The notes under the pieces are model-generated. The model did no database searches. It worked only from the letters and a program-made list of their open reading frames with translations, and was not told the DNA's origin. Positions 23,760 through 32,400 of a DNA stretch of 64,000 nucleotides are shown here, piece after piece. The number at the start of each line of letters is the position of its first letter. Positions within the stretch are counted from its first letter, which is position 1. The DNA comes from Nocardia jejuensis NBRC 103114. Lineage in GTDB: Bacteria > Actinomycetota > Actinomycetes > Mycobacteriales > Mycobacteriaceae. The position numbers and the translations under genes were made by a program. The DNA is taken from the NCBI RefSeq assembly GCF_001613145.1, contig NZ_BDBU01000024.1:1-64000 (forward strand), given 5' to 3'.

Positions 23760-24625
23760 CGGGCACCGTCCTTGTTCACCGCACGCGCGATCCGCTGCGT
23801 AGCCAGCACGAGCGCGACGATCACCAGACCGGGCAGGGTGGTCAGCCACCACGCCGTGGCCAGGAAGTTCCGGCCCTCGGAAATGAGCGTCCCCCACTCC
23901 GGGGTAGGCGGGACCGCGCCGTAGCCGAGGAAGCTCAGCGAGGCGACCGCGAGCACCGAGACACCGAAATCCACCACGACCAGCGCCGCGACCGGACCGT
24001 AGGCATTGCGCAGCACATGCCGGAACAGCACCGTGTGCCAGCGCACTCCGGAGGCGAACGCGGCTTCCACGTAGGGCGCCTGCCGCACGCGCAGCACCTC
24101 ACCGCGCATGACCCGGGCGAACCGCGCGATGAGCGCCAGGCCCACCGCGATGGCCACATTGCGCGTGCCCACTCCGAGCACGGTGATGGTGGCCAGCGAC
24201 AGCAACAGCTCCGGAATCGAGAGCAGCGTATCCACGATGCGGCTGATCACCGCGTCAACGACGCCCCCGGACATTCCGGAGATCAGGCCGATGAGCGCAC
24301 CGAAGACCAGACCCAGCAGGACCGCGAACACCGTCGCGGTCAGTGACAGCGCCGCGCCGTGCACCACCCGGGTGTAGAGATCGCGCCCCAGATTGTCGGT
24401 GCCGAACCAGTGCTCGGCACTGGGTCCCCGCAGCTTCTGCGCCGGAACACCGACCAGCGGATCCCTGCTCGCGAACAGTGAAGGCGCCAGGCCCCACCCG
24501 AGCACGAGCAGCAGCACCGCACCGGCGGCCACCAGAGCGATATTGCTCCGCAACCATTTCCAGCCCGTCCGCCACGCGATCGAGGGCAGCGCGGTGGATT
24601 CACGCAGCGCCACTGCCTCAGACAT
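23756..24625 (-). CDS. ABC transporter permease, DppC/OppC type
   Basis: A 289-aa membrane protein with one N-terminal helix (about 30-50), the HWFGTDNLGRDLYTRVVHGAALSL segment that marks DppC/OppC, and five further helices. The EAA-like loop is VLRVRQAPYVEAAFASGV. It follows the small 105-aa gene by 11 bp and is ATGA-coupled to the fused ATPase. Confidence 0.93.
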   Translation of the reverse strand: MSEAVALRESTALPSIAWRTGWKWLRSNIALVAAGAVLLLVLGWGLAPSLFASRDPLVGVPAQKLRGPSAEHWFGTDNLGRDLYTRVVHGAALSLTATVFAVLLGLVFGALIGLISGMSGGVVDAVISRIVDTLLSIPELLLSLATITVLGVGTRNVAIAVGLALIARFARVMRGEVLRVRQAPYVEAAFASGVRWHTVLFRHVLRNAYGPVAALVVVDFGVSVLAVASLSFLGYGAVPPTPEWGTLISEGRNFLATAWWLTTLPGLVIVALVLATQRIARAVNKDGAR

Positions 24626-24636
24626 TCGAACTCTCC

Positions 24637-24954
24637 TCAGGCATCGGAGGACTCCTCATCGGCGTACCAGTAGGCGATACCGGGATCGACGAGCGCATGC
24701 GACAGGAACATCACCTTGCGCTGCGACCGGAACTCGCTGCGCCACAGTCCACGCTCGCCGCCGTGCAGCTGGTCCTCGAAGTAGCCGAACACGTCGTCGC
24801 CGTATGCCGGGCCGCCGCGGTGGCCCGGGTTCTCCGCAAGGTCATGGCTCCCCGCGAAACCGGCGTCGCCCAACCGGTGCGCGAGAGCCTGTACGCGGCG
24901 AATCATGCGCTGCGGCAGCGACAGCGCGGCCCGCGGCGACAACCCGTCAGTCAT
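24637..24954 (-). CDS. Small hypothetical protein inside the ABC operon, 105 aa
   Basis: Not recognised. It starts MTDGLSPRAALSLPQRMIRR and is soluble and rich in His/Gly/Arg. A central GYFEDQLHGGERGLWRSEF segment and an acidic C-terminus follow. It lies between the two permease genes, 35 bp after OppB-type and 11 bp before OppC-type, so it is almost certainly co-transcribed. A ribosome-site-like GGAG lies upstream of its ATG. Opp/Dpp operons do not normally carry a gene here. It may be an accessory or substrate-processing factor; this is a guess. Confidence 0.65.
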   Translation of the reverse strand: MTDGLSPRAALSLPQRMIRRVQALAHRLGDAGFAGSHDLAENPGHRGGPAYGDDVFGYFEDQLHGGERGLWRSEFRSQRKVMFLSHALVDPGIAYWYADEESSDA

Positions 24955-24989
24955 GGCGGTGCTCCTTTCGAGGGGAGGTGACAACGTGG

Positions 24990-25949
24990 TCAGGCATGAG
25001 CTCGCTCCCTGCCGGTGGAAGCGCGCGCCACGCGCGGGTCCAGGACCGGCTGGACCAGGTCGATCAGCAGGTTCACCGTCACGAACACCAGGGCGGCGAA
25101 GGTCACGATGCCCTGCACGACCGGAATGTCCTGGCGCAGCACCGCTTCCTGCGTGAGGCGGCCGATGCCGCCGCGCGAGAACACGGTCTCCACCACGACC
25201 GATCCGGCCAGCACGGTGCCCACCCAGAGTCCCGTCACCGTCAGCGCCGCACCGGAAGCCGGACGCAGTACGTGACGCAGCTGCACCCACCAGCGTGACG
25301 CGCCCTTGGCGAAGGCGACCTCCACGAACGGCTGTCGCCAGGTATTGGCGAGGCTGGCGTACAGCACCTGCGCGATGACCGCGCCCACCGGTATGGCGAG
25401 GGTGACGGCCGGAAGCACGGTGGCGCTGAAACTGGTGCCGCCGAACGCGGGAACCAGCTTCAGCCGGAACGAGAACACCTGCAGCAGAATCAGTCCCACC
25501 CAGAAGGTGGGCATGGCCGCGCCGACCGACGGCAGCGCGGTGAGCACCCCGCGCAGCCACGGGCGTTCGGTGTATGCGGCGATCAGGGCCAGCGCCGACC
25601 CGCCGAGCACGGCCAGGGTCAGCGCCAGCGAGGCCAGCGCCAGGGTCGAGGGCAGAGCGTCACCGAGCGCGCCGGTGACGGATTGGCCGGTACCGATGGA
25701 GTGGCCCAGATCGCCGCGCACCGCATGGGACAGCGCGTTCCAGTACTGCACCCAGATCGGTTGATCGAAACCGTATCTGGCGCGCAGTTCCGCGACGGCC
25801 GCCGCGTCCACCGGGGTCCCGGGGGCGGAGTCCGCGGCGATGGCCACCGGATCCGAGGGCAGCGCGAAGAGCACCAGGAACGACAGGGTGAAAGCCGCCC
25901 ACAGCACTCCCGCCGCCTGCAGGATCCGTCCGATCACGTACCGGCGCAC
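24990..25949 (-). CDS. ABC transporter permease, DppB/OppB type
   Basis: A 319-aa membrane protein. MRRYVIGRILQAAGVLWAAFTLSFLVLF is the standard DppB start. LRARYGFDQPIWVQYWNALSHAVRGDLGHSI lies near 52-82 and is a family signature. Six helices are visible. It begins four bases after the stop of the peptide-type binding protein gene. Confidence 0.94.
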   Translation of the reverse strand: MRRYVIGRILQAAGVLWAAFTLSFLVLFALPSDPVAIAADSAPGTPVDAAAVAELRARYGFDQPIWVQYWNALSHAVRGDLGHSIGTGQSVTGALGDALPSTLALASLALTLAVLGGSALALIAAYTERPWLRGVLTALPSVGAAMPTFWVGLILLQVFSFRLKLVPAFGGTSFSATVLPAVTLAIPVGAVIAQVLYASLANTWRQPFVEVAFAKGASRWWVQLRHVLRPASGAALTVTGLWVGTVLAGSVVVETVFSRGGIGRLTQEAVLRQDIPVVQGIVTFAALVFVTVNLLIDLVQPVLDPRVARASTGRERAHA

Positions 25950-25953
25950 GGGA

Positions 25954-27579
25954 TTACCGCCTGACCCAGGTGTCGTGGAACTGCAGGCGCGCCGAGGCGT
26001 CGAAACTCACTCCGGCGACGCCCTTGGCCACGCCGATGGCCTGCGAGAGTTCGATGGTCGGGATCCACAGGCCCTCGTCGAGCACCACGCCCTGGGTGTC
26101 GTTGATGATGCGGGTGCGCGCGGCGGCGTCGGTGGTCGCCAGCTCCTGGGTCAGCAGCGTGTCCAGCTTCTCCGACGGGCCGCGGGCATTGAGGTTTCGC
26201 CCGTCCACCGCGAAGGTACGCAGGATGTCGCCGTCGGCGCGGCTGGTGTTGTAGTAGATGAAATCGAAGTCCTTGCTGTTCTGCCGGGCGGTGTTCTCCG
26301 CCTGCGAGACCGGCTCCAGCTTCAGTTCGAAGCCGAGCGGGCGCAGCTGCTGCTGAATCAATTCGAGGATCGCCTGATTGCCCGCGAACACCGCCGAGAA
26401 GACCACATTCGCGGACAGTCGCTGCCCGTCCTTGACGCGGATGCCGTCGCTACCGGGCACCCAGCCGGCATCGTCCAGGATCTTCTTCGAAGCGCTCTGG
26501 TCGAACTTCAGGCGCGAGGACAGGTCCACGTACCCGGGGGTGCGCGAGGCCAGCACGCTGGTGGCGGTCTTGAACTGCGGGCCGAGGACGGTGTCCACCA
26601 GTTCCTGGCGGTTGATCGCGGTCAGCAGGGCCGCCCGGACCGCGGAATCGCGCAGCGGGCCGCGAGTCACGTTGGGCTGCAGGCCGAACGGGATACCCGG
26701 GTTGGCGGTGAACTGCACCTTGCCGCCACCGCCCTCGATCTGCGGGACATCCTGCGGCAGTGCGTCACTGATGGCGTCGAGCTGCCCGGAGGAGAGACTG
26801 CCGGTGCGCACGCCCGATTCCGGGACGACCGTGAAGACGATCTTGTCCAGGTAGGCGTCGCCCTTGTTGGCGAACACCGAAGAGCCCCACGTGTATCCGG
26901 TGCGCTTGGCCAGCGTGGCGGAGGTGTTCTGCTTCCACTCCGCGTAGGTGAACGGGCCGGTGCCGATGTTGGTGCCGAGGCAGCGGTCATCGGCCGACTT
27001 GGTGACGGTGGCCGCGGACTGGATGCCCAGCTGCGGAGTCGAGACCGCCTGCAGGAACTGCGCGTTCGGCGACTTGAAGTCCACCCGCACGGTGCGCGCG
27101 TCCACCGCGGTAGCACCGGCGTACCCCGCGAGGTAGGTGGCGCCGTACGGCGACTTCACACTGCCGAGCGCGACGACCGAGTCGAAGTTCTGGCGCACCA
27201 CGTCCGGGGTGAGCGGGGTGCCGTCACTGAAGGTGACGTTCTCCTTGAGGTGGAAGCTGAAGGACTTCGCGTCCGCGCTGACGAACCAGCTGTCGGCCAG
27301 CCACGGCTTCAGCGCCCCGGTCTCCGGATCCTGATCCAGCAGCGAGTCCACCACCTGGCGCACCACGTAGATGGTCTGATTCGCGGTGGACTGCGCCGGG
27401 TCCGAGCAGGTCGCGGGCAGCGACAGCCCGTAGCGCAGGGTGCCGCCGGACTGCGGCGGACCGGCGTCGTCGGCACTGCCGCCACTGTCCCCGCCGCACG
27501 CGGCGAGGGTGAGGGTGGCGGCCAGCGCACCGGCGATCGCGATGGGGCGCTTGGCGGCCTGGACGATGGAACGATTCAC
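25954..27579 (-). CDS. Lipoprotein substrate-binding protein, OppA/DppA family
   Basis: A 541-aa secreted binding protein. The signal peptide ends in a lipobox (LTLAAC, Cys at about 28) and a Gly/Ser-rich linker follows. GGTLRYGL, LADSW and FHLKENVTFSDGTPLTPDVV are SBP_bac_5 (PF00496) features. Its ATG overlaps the stop of the LLM gene at 27576 (ATGA). Members of this family bind peptides, nickel, or other small molecules such as organosulfur compounds, so the ligand cannot be read from sequence. Confidence 0.92.
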   Translation of the reverse strand: MNRSIVQAAKRPIAIAGALAATLTLAACGGDSGGSADDAGPPQSGGTLRYGLSLPATCSDPAQSTANQTIYVVRQVVDSLLDQDPETGALKPWLADSWFVSADAKSFSFHLKENVTFSDGTPLTPDVVRQNFDSVVALGSVKSPYGATYLAGYAGATAVDARTVRVDFKSPNAQFLQAVSTPQLGIQSAATVTKSADDRCLGTNIGTGPFTYAEWKQNTSATLAKRTGYTWGSSVFANKGDAYLDKIVFTVVPESGVRTGSLSSGQLDAISDALPQDVPQIEGGGGKVQFTANPGIPFGLQPNVTRGPLRDSAVRAALLTAINRQELVDTVLGPQFKTATSVLASRTPGYVDLSSRLKFDQSASKKILDDAGWVPGSDGIRVKDGQRLSANVVFSAVFAGNQAILELIQQQLRPLGFELKLEPVSQAENTARQNSKDFDFIYYNTSRADGDILRTFAVDGRNLNARGPSEKLDTLLTQELATTDAAARTRIINDTQGVVLDEGLWIPTIELSQAIGVAKGVAGVSFDASARLQFHDTWVRR

Positions 27580-28646
27580 GTGAGATCTCCGGAGGGGTAA
27601 CGATCGGCTCCGAGCGAACGGCTCGGAATGCGGCGGCGCAGCTCTGGTGCGACCTGGGCCTGGAACAGTTCGAGGCTTTCGCGGTGCTGTTTCTCGGTGC
27701 GACCGTCACCGTCGGCGCTGAAGTGGACCACCTCGTGACCGAGCCGCTCGTGGTAGCGGGACAGCTTGTCCAGCACCTGCTGCGGACTGCCGATCAGCGC
27801 GGAGGAGCGCGCCACGAAATCCTCCACCGACTCGAACACGATGGGCTGGTTGAACTTTCGCGCCACCGCCTGTCTGGCCTCGAAGATCGGGCGGTAGGCG
27901 TCCACCGCGGTCTGCGAATCGGGGGTGATCAGGAAGCCCGCGGTGCCCGCGCCGACCAGCGCCTCGGCCGGATCGTGCCCGTAGGCCGCCCATCGCTCGC
28001 GGTAGTGGTCGACCAGTTCCGCGTACGAGTCGATCGGATAGGTGACGTTCGCCGAGAACAGCGGATCACCGTGCTGCGCGGCGTAATCCGCGGATTCGCG
28101 GCTGGTGGCGCTGCCGTGCCAGATGCGCAGGCGCGGCTGATGCGGGCGCGGCAGGGCTTTGGCCTCGGTCAGCGACGGCCGGAAACGACCGCTCCAGGTG
28201 ACGTTCTCGCTGTCCCAGAGCTTGCGGAACAGCTCGTACCCTTCGCGATTGCGGTCCCACTGGTCATCGGTGGTGACGTGGAACAGCTGCGCCTGCGCCG
28301 CACCGTTGCCCTTGCCGATGATGAGCTCGAGCCTGCCGTCCGAGAGATTGTCGAGCGTGGAGTAATCCTCGAAGGCCCGCACCGGGTCCAGCAGGCTCAG
28401 CGTGGTGACGCCGGTGAACAGCGCGATCCGCTGGGTGAGGGCCGCGATGTGGCTCAGCACCACCGGCGGAGCCGCCGAGATGAACGGATCCTCGTGCCGC
28501 TCCCCCACCGCGAACCCGTCGTAGCCGAGTTCCTCTGCCAGACAGGCACTCTCGACCGCACGGCGCAGCCGCTGACGCGCTGTCTCGGTCACGCCGGTGA
28601 CCGGATCCGGAGTGTGTGTGATCAGCGTGAGCTGGAGAAACTTCAC
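27576..28646 (-). CDS. LLM flavin-dependent oxidoreductase (CE1758-type)
   Basis: A 356-aa luciferase-like enzyme. YDGFAVGERHEDPFISAAPPVVLSHIAALTQ (about 42-72), STLDNLSDGRLELIIGKGNG (about 95-114) and LRIWHGSATSRESADYAA are typical of the CE1758 branch. It sits between the polar amino-acid binding protein (4 bp gap) and the OppA-type gene (ATGA overlap), so it links the two transporter cassettes into one operon. Substrate unknown. Confidence 0.87.
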   Translation of the reverse strand: MKFLQLTLITHTPDPVTGVTETARQRLRRAVESACLAEELGYDGFAVGERHEDPFISAAPPVVLSHIAALTQRIALFTGVTTLSLLDPVRAFEDYSTLDNLSDGRLELIIGKGNGAAQAQLFHVTTDDQWDRNREGYELFRKLWDSENVTWSGRFRPSLTEAKALPRPHQPRLRIWHGSATSRESADYAAQHGDPLFSANVTYPIDSYAELVDHYRERWAAYGHDPAEALVGAGTAGFLITPDSQTAVDAYRPIFEARQAVARKFNQPIVFESVEDFVARSSALIGSPQQVLDKLSRYHERLGHEVVHFSADGDGRTEKQHRESLELFQAQVAPELRRRIPSRSLGADRYPSGDLT

Positions 28647-28650
28647 GCCG

Positions 28651-29634
28651 CTAGCCCTTCCGCTTGGGTAGGCCGGGCGGATTGATCCGGGACTGGGCGA
28701 CGGTCTCGTCGTTCAGACCCCAGCGCTCGATGACCTGCTGATAGGTGCCGTGATCGATGGCGTACTGAATCGCCTGCTGTACCGCGCCGATCAGGCCGTT
28801 GTCCTTCTTGGTCAGGACGCCGATCTCGGCCTGCAGGGCATCGCCCGCACCGGAGATATTGCCGACCACCTTGGTCTGACCGGCGGTGGCCGAGTGGTAC
28901 TGCGCGGACGGGTTCGGCCCCAGGTAGGCGTCGAGGCGCCCGGAGGACAGGCCGAGGTAGTAGTCGGTGACCTGCTGGAAGTAGACGATGTCGACCTTGG
29001 GCAGGCCCTCGGCGACGTTGTCCTGGTCCCACTTCACCAGCAGCTGTTCCTGATTCGTGCCCGCGCTGACGCCGATTCGCTTCCCCGCCAGCACCTTCCG
29101 GTCGCCGGTGAAGGTCCAGTTCGCGTCCTTGGGCACCTCGAAGGCGAGATTGTCCAGGCGGTAGGTGGCGAAGTCGAACTTCTCCTTGCGCTCCTCGGTG
29201 ACCGTCACGTTCGAGATGAACGCGTCCACCTCGCCGGAATCGACCTTCACCGAGTTCTGCGCCCAATCCGCGGTTCGCAGATCGACTTTCAAGCCGAGGA
29301 TGTCGGCGAACAGGTTCGCGAAGTCCACCTCGGAGCCCACCACGGTGCGATCGTCGGTGGCGTAGGAGCGCAGCGGCGGCGACGATTGCGCCGCACCCGT
29401 GACGATGAGCGTCCCGCGATCGCGGATGGCGGCCGGGACCTGCGCCGCGATCGAGTCGACCTTGGCGGCGTGAATACGGCCGGGCTGCTCCGGCGACAGA
29501 TCATAGGTGTGCCCGTTCGCGGTGCGCACGGTGTCGCCGCCACCGTCGCCATTGCCGCAAGCACTGGCGAACAGGCCGATCACGGCGAGCGCCGCCAGGG
29601 CGGTGATCCGTCTACGACGGCTCGACAAAGACAT
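28651..29634 (-). CDS. Lipoprotein substrate-binding protein, polar amino-acid/cystine type
   Basis: A 327-aa secreted protein. It has a signal peptide with lipobox (LFASAC, Cys near 26), then an SBP_bac_3 fold: VGSEVDFANLFADILGLKVDLRTADW, GEVDAFISNVTVTEERKEKFDFATYR and GKRIGVSAGTNQEQLL. The sequence is typical of periplasmic-type amino-acid binding proteins of the FliY/cystine group. Cystine or another S-amino acid is a plausible ligand, given the neighbours. The gene is 29 bp after the ATPase. Confidence 0.9.
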   Translation of the reverse strand: MSLSSRRRRITALAALAVIGLFASACGNGDGGGDTVRTANGHTYDLSPEQPGRIHAAKVDSIAAQVPAAIRDRGTLIVTGAAQSSPPLRSYATDDRTVVGSEVDFANLFADILGLKVDLRTADWAQNSVKVDSGEVDAFISNVTVTEERKEKFDFATYRLDNLAFEVPKDANWTFTGDRKVLAGKRIGVSAGTNQEQLLVKWDQDNVAEGLPKVDIVYFQQVTDYYLGLSSGRLDAYLGPNPSAQYHSATAGQTKVVGNISGAGDALQAEIGVLTKKDNGLIGAVQQAIQYAIDHGTYQQVIERWGLNDETVAQSRINPPGLPKRKG

Positions 29635-29663
29635 TGGATTTCCTAACTTGGTGTTCGAACGCG

Positions 29664-30428
29664 TCAGAGCACGTGTGCGAGAAAGGCTTTGGTGCGCGGG
29701 TGCTCGGGGGCATCCAGGACCTGCCGCGGCGGGCCCTGCTCGACGATGCGGCCGGCGTCCAGCAGCACCACGGTGTCGGCGACCTCGCGGGCGAAACCGA
29801 CCTCGTGGGTGACGATGACCAGGGTCGCGCCACCGCTCGCCAGATCGCGGATGACGTCCAGCACCTCGCCGACCAGTTCCGGATCCAGCGCCGAGGTGGG
29901 TTCGTCGAACAGCACCACCTCGGGTCGCAGCGCCAGGGCGCGGGCGATCGCGACGCGCTGCTGCTGACCGCCCGAGAGGCGGCGCGGGTACTCGTCGGCC
30001 TTGTCCGCCAAGCCCACTCGGGTCAGCAGCTCCAGGGCCTCGGCCTGCGCTTCGGCCTTGGGCCGATGCTGCGACGCGATCGGCGCGAGGGCCACGTTCT
30101 CCCGGACCGTGAGATGCGGGAAGAGATTGAAGTTCTGGAACACGAAGCCGATGCGCGAACGCTGCCGCAGGATCTCGCGTTCGGGCAGCTCGTGCAGGCG
30201 ATCGCCCTTACGGCGGTAGCCGACCAGCTCGCCGCCCACCCGGACCGTGCCCGCATCCACCTTCTCCAGGTGATTGATGGTGCGCAGCAGGGTCGACTTA
30301 CCGGAGCCGGACGGGCCCAGGATCACGGTGACCTCGCCGGAGCGGACCGAAAGATCCACTCCGCCCAGCACCTCCTGCGCGCCGAAAGACTTTCTGATGC
30401 CACGCAATTCGACCGCGTACTCGCTCAT
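29664..30428 (-). CDS. ABC transporter ATP-binding protein, polar amino-acid type
   Basis: A 254-aa ATPase. Walker A is GPSGSGKST (about 35-43), the Q-loop segment is VFQNFNLFPHLTVRENV, the signature is LSGGQQQRVAIARAL, and Walker B is VVLFDEPTSALDPELV. It belongs to the GlnQ/HisP/TcyC group. The ATG overlaps the permease stop (ATGA). Confidence 0.95.
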   Translation of the reverse strand: MSEYAVELRGIRKSFGAQEVLGGVDLSVRSGEVTVILGPSGSGKSTLLRTINHLEKVDAGTVRVGGELVGYRRKGDRLHELPEREILRQRSRIGFVFQNFNLFPHLTVRENVALAPIASQHRPKAEAQAEALELLTRVGLADKADEYPRRLSGGQQQRVAIARALALRPEVVLFDEPTSALDPELVGEVLDVIRDLASGGATLVIVTHEVGFAREVADTVVLLDAGRIVEQGPPRQVLDAPEHPRTKAFLAHVL

Positions 30429-31402
30429 CGTGCGGCCGCCTTCCGCTGAATTCCGGCGAAGGACGCGCGCACCCGTTGCCACGGGGTGAGCGGCAGTTCG
30501 CGCACGCTGCCCTTCGCGTAGTGCCGTTCGATGTAGTACTGCACGATGCTCAGCGCGGTGGTGAGCACGATGTACCAGACCGTCGCGACCATGAGCAGCG
30601 GCACCACCCGGCCGTTGCGGCCGAAGATCACCTGCACCTGGTAGAACAACTCCGCGATCGCCATCGTCGAGACGATCGAGGTGCCCTTGAACAGGCTGAT
30701 CACCTCGTTCGCGGCGTTCGGCAGGATGCCGCGCATGGCCTGGGGCGCGATGATCGTGAAGAACTGGCGACGCCACGGCAGACCGAGCGATTTGGCCGCC
30801 TCCCACTGCCCCTGATCCACCGAGATGATGCCGGCGCGAATGATTTCCGCCGAGTACGCGGCCTGATGCAGCGCCAGGCCGATGACGGCGGCGGTGAAGC
30901 CGCTCAGCACATTGTTCGTGTCGAAGTGCACGAACTCCGGGCCGAACGGAATGCCCAGGGACACCGTCTTGTACAGGTACGCCAGGTTGAACCAGAACAG
31001 CAGCTGCACGATCAGCGGGATCGATCGGAACGCCCAGATGTAGATCCAGGAAATGACCTGCAGCACAGGGTTCTTGGACAGACGGCCGATGGCGAGCCAG
31101 ATGCCGATGAAGAAGCCCAGCAGAGTTCCCCACAGGGTCAGCTCCAGGGTCACCTTCAGCGCGGCCAGCACCGAGGAGGCCGTGATGTACTGCCCGAAGG
31201 TGGACCAGTCCCAGCCCGGATTGGTGATCAGGCCGTGCGCGAACTGTGCGACCAGGATCAGCGCGATCGCGCCCGTCACCCACCGCCACGGGTGGCGGGT
31301 GCGGGCGACCGGCAATGCGGAGTCGTCGTCTTCGGGCTCGGTCGCCGCCGATCGCTCGGGCGGTTCCGCCCGAGTACCGGTGGATGCGGCCAGGGTGCTC
31401 AT
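30425..31402 (-). CDS. ABC transporter permease, polar amino-acid type
   Basis: A 325-aa membrane protein. After a hydrophilic N-terminus of about 45 residues, helices begin with WVTGAIALILVAQFAHGL. The HEP/HisM signature region is EIIRAGIISVDQGQWEAAKSLGLPWRRQFFTIIAPQAMRGILPN (about 220-263). ATG 31402 was chosen because GGAGGAA precedes it by six bases; the ATG at 31417 is the alternative. It is the first gene of the 13-gene run ending at 17248. Confidence 0.92.
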   Translation of the reverse strand: MSTLAASTGTRAEPPERSAATEPEDDDSALPVARTRHPWRWVTGAIALILVAQFAHGLITNPGWDWSTFGQYITASSVLAALKVTLELTLWGTLLGFFIGIWLAIGRLSKNPVLQVISWIYIWAFRSIPLIVQLLFWFNLAYLYKTVSLGIPFGPEFVHFDTNNVLSGFTAAVIGLALHQAAYSAEIIRAGIISVDQGQWEAAKSLGLPWRRQFFTIIAPQAMRGILPNAANEVISLFKGTSIVSTMAIAELFYQVQVIFGRNGRVVPLLMVATVWYIVLTTALSIVQYYIERHYAKGSVRELPLTPWQRVRASFAGIQRKAAAR

Positions 31403-31602
31403 GGATTCTTCCTCCATCGGTCCTGGCGGGAAGCACCCGACACCTACGTTCAGGGGGTTGCTGCGACGTCTGCGAGCCAGGTCTCTCGATCGCTCTGGAT
31501 GGTGAAGACGACGATACGAAGCGGCGTGGTCCGTGTCGCCGGTCATGCTCATCGTGAATTCAATTGCGGTGTGCGGGAATACGCAGGGCCCCGGGTATAC
31601 GA

Positions 31603-31638
31603 CGAACCCGCCCGGAAGCGGCGGACCGGGCGGGTTCG
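31603..31638 (-). terminator. Terminator between flavin reductase and the ABC/LLM operon
   Basis: Perfect 13-bp stem, CGAACCCGCCCGG / CCGGGCGGGTTCG, with a ten-base loop. It follows the flavin reductase stop by 47 bp. It implies that the downstream operon has its own promoter in 31403-31602. Confidence 0.8.
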
Positions 31639-31684
31639 AGGTGTCCCCCGGCGAGCCGGGCGTTCAAGGGATCAGCGCGGCTGA

Positions 31685-32227
31685 TCAGCTGGCGATATGG
31701 CGGGAGTCCGGAGCCCCGAAAGCCCGGAACGCACTGCGATGGAACACGAGCGGTTCGGTATCGGGATGGGTGCTCAACCGATGCACGCGCAGCAGCACCA
31801 CCGCGTGATCGCCGGCCGGAACCTGCTCGTACACGGACGCTTCCAACCACGCCGAGGCCCCGCCGATGAACGCCGCGTTCCCGTCACCGGTGTGCAGATC
31901 CACGTTCCGGAACCGATCCCCGCTACGGGAACTCAGGTTCCGCGCGGCCTCCTCCTGCTCGCTCCCGAGCAGACTCAGCCCGATCAAACTCGCCTGCTCC
32001 AGCCGCGGCCACGTCTCCGAGGAGTACTGCACGCAGATCGACACCAGCGGTGGATCCAGCGACACCGGAACGAACGTGCTCACCACCAGCCCGTGCGGCT
32101 TTCCGCCGATCTGCGCGCACACCGCCACCACTCCGGACGGAAAGTGGCCGAACGTCTTGCGCAAATCGTGCCCGTCCACAGACTCCAGCGCCGTCGCCGC
32201 GCCGCGGATCACCGTGAGCTCACCCAT
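31685..32227 (-). CDS. Flavin reductase (FMN-binding split-barrel family)
   Basis: A 180-aa enzyme. LRKTFGHFPSGVVAVCA, HGLVVSTFVPVSLDPPLVSICV and GDGNAAFIGGASAWLEASVYEQVPAGDHAVVLLRV are the usual blocks of the flavin-reductase-like domain (HpaC/ActVB/SnaC type). Such proteins supply FMNH2 to two-component monooxygenases. With four LLM enzymes immediately downstream on the same strand, it is their likely partner, although a terminator hairpin separates the units. Confidence 0.9.
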   Translation of the reverse strand: MGELTVIRGAATALESVDGHDLRKTFGHFPSGVVAVCAQIGGKPHGLVVSTFVPVSLDPPLVSICVQYSSETWPRLEQASLIGLSLLGSEQEEAARNLSSRSGDRFRNVDLHTGDGNAAFIGGASAWLEASVYEQVPAGDHAVVLLRVHRLSTHPDTEPLVFHRSAFRAFGAPDSRHIAS

Positions 32228-32347
32228 AACAGCCCCTTCCGATCCCCGGCACCGACACCGGGCTCCTTCCAGGACAACACTCGCGCCCCTCCCACAACAG
32301 ATTTCGACTCACCCTGAGCCTTAACACCCCTGCCGAAGCCGCAGACG

Positions 32348-32382
32348 ACGAAACCCGCCCGGTGGGACTACCGGGCGGGTTC
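32348..32382 (-). terminator. Terminator after paralog 1
   Basis: Stem AACCCGCCCGGT / ACCGGGCGGGTT with a six-base loop, 18 bp after the stop of the 32401 gene. The stem sequence is almost the same as that of the hairpin at 31603. Confidence 0.8.
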
Positions 32383-32400
32383 GTGAGGTTCGGGCCGAGG

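Noticed and set aside
31417..31552. Possible RRLHH-containing leader peptide before the amino-acid permease
   Set aside because: It is in frame with the permease without a stop, has no TANNNT element at leaderless distance and only one Cys; it looks like an upstream open extension.
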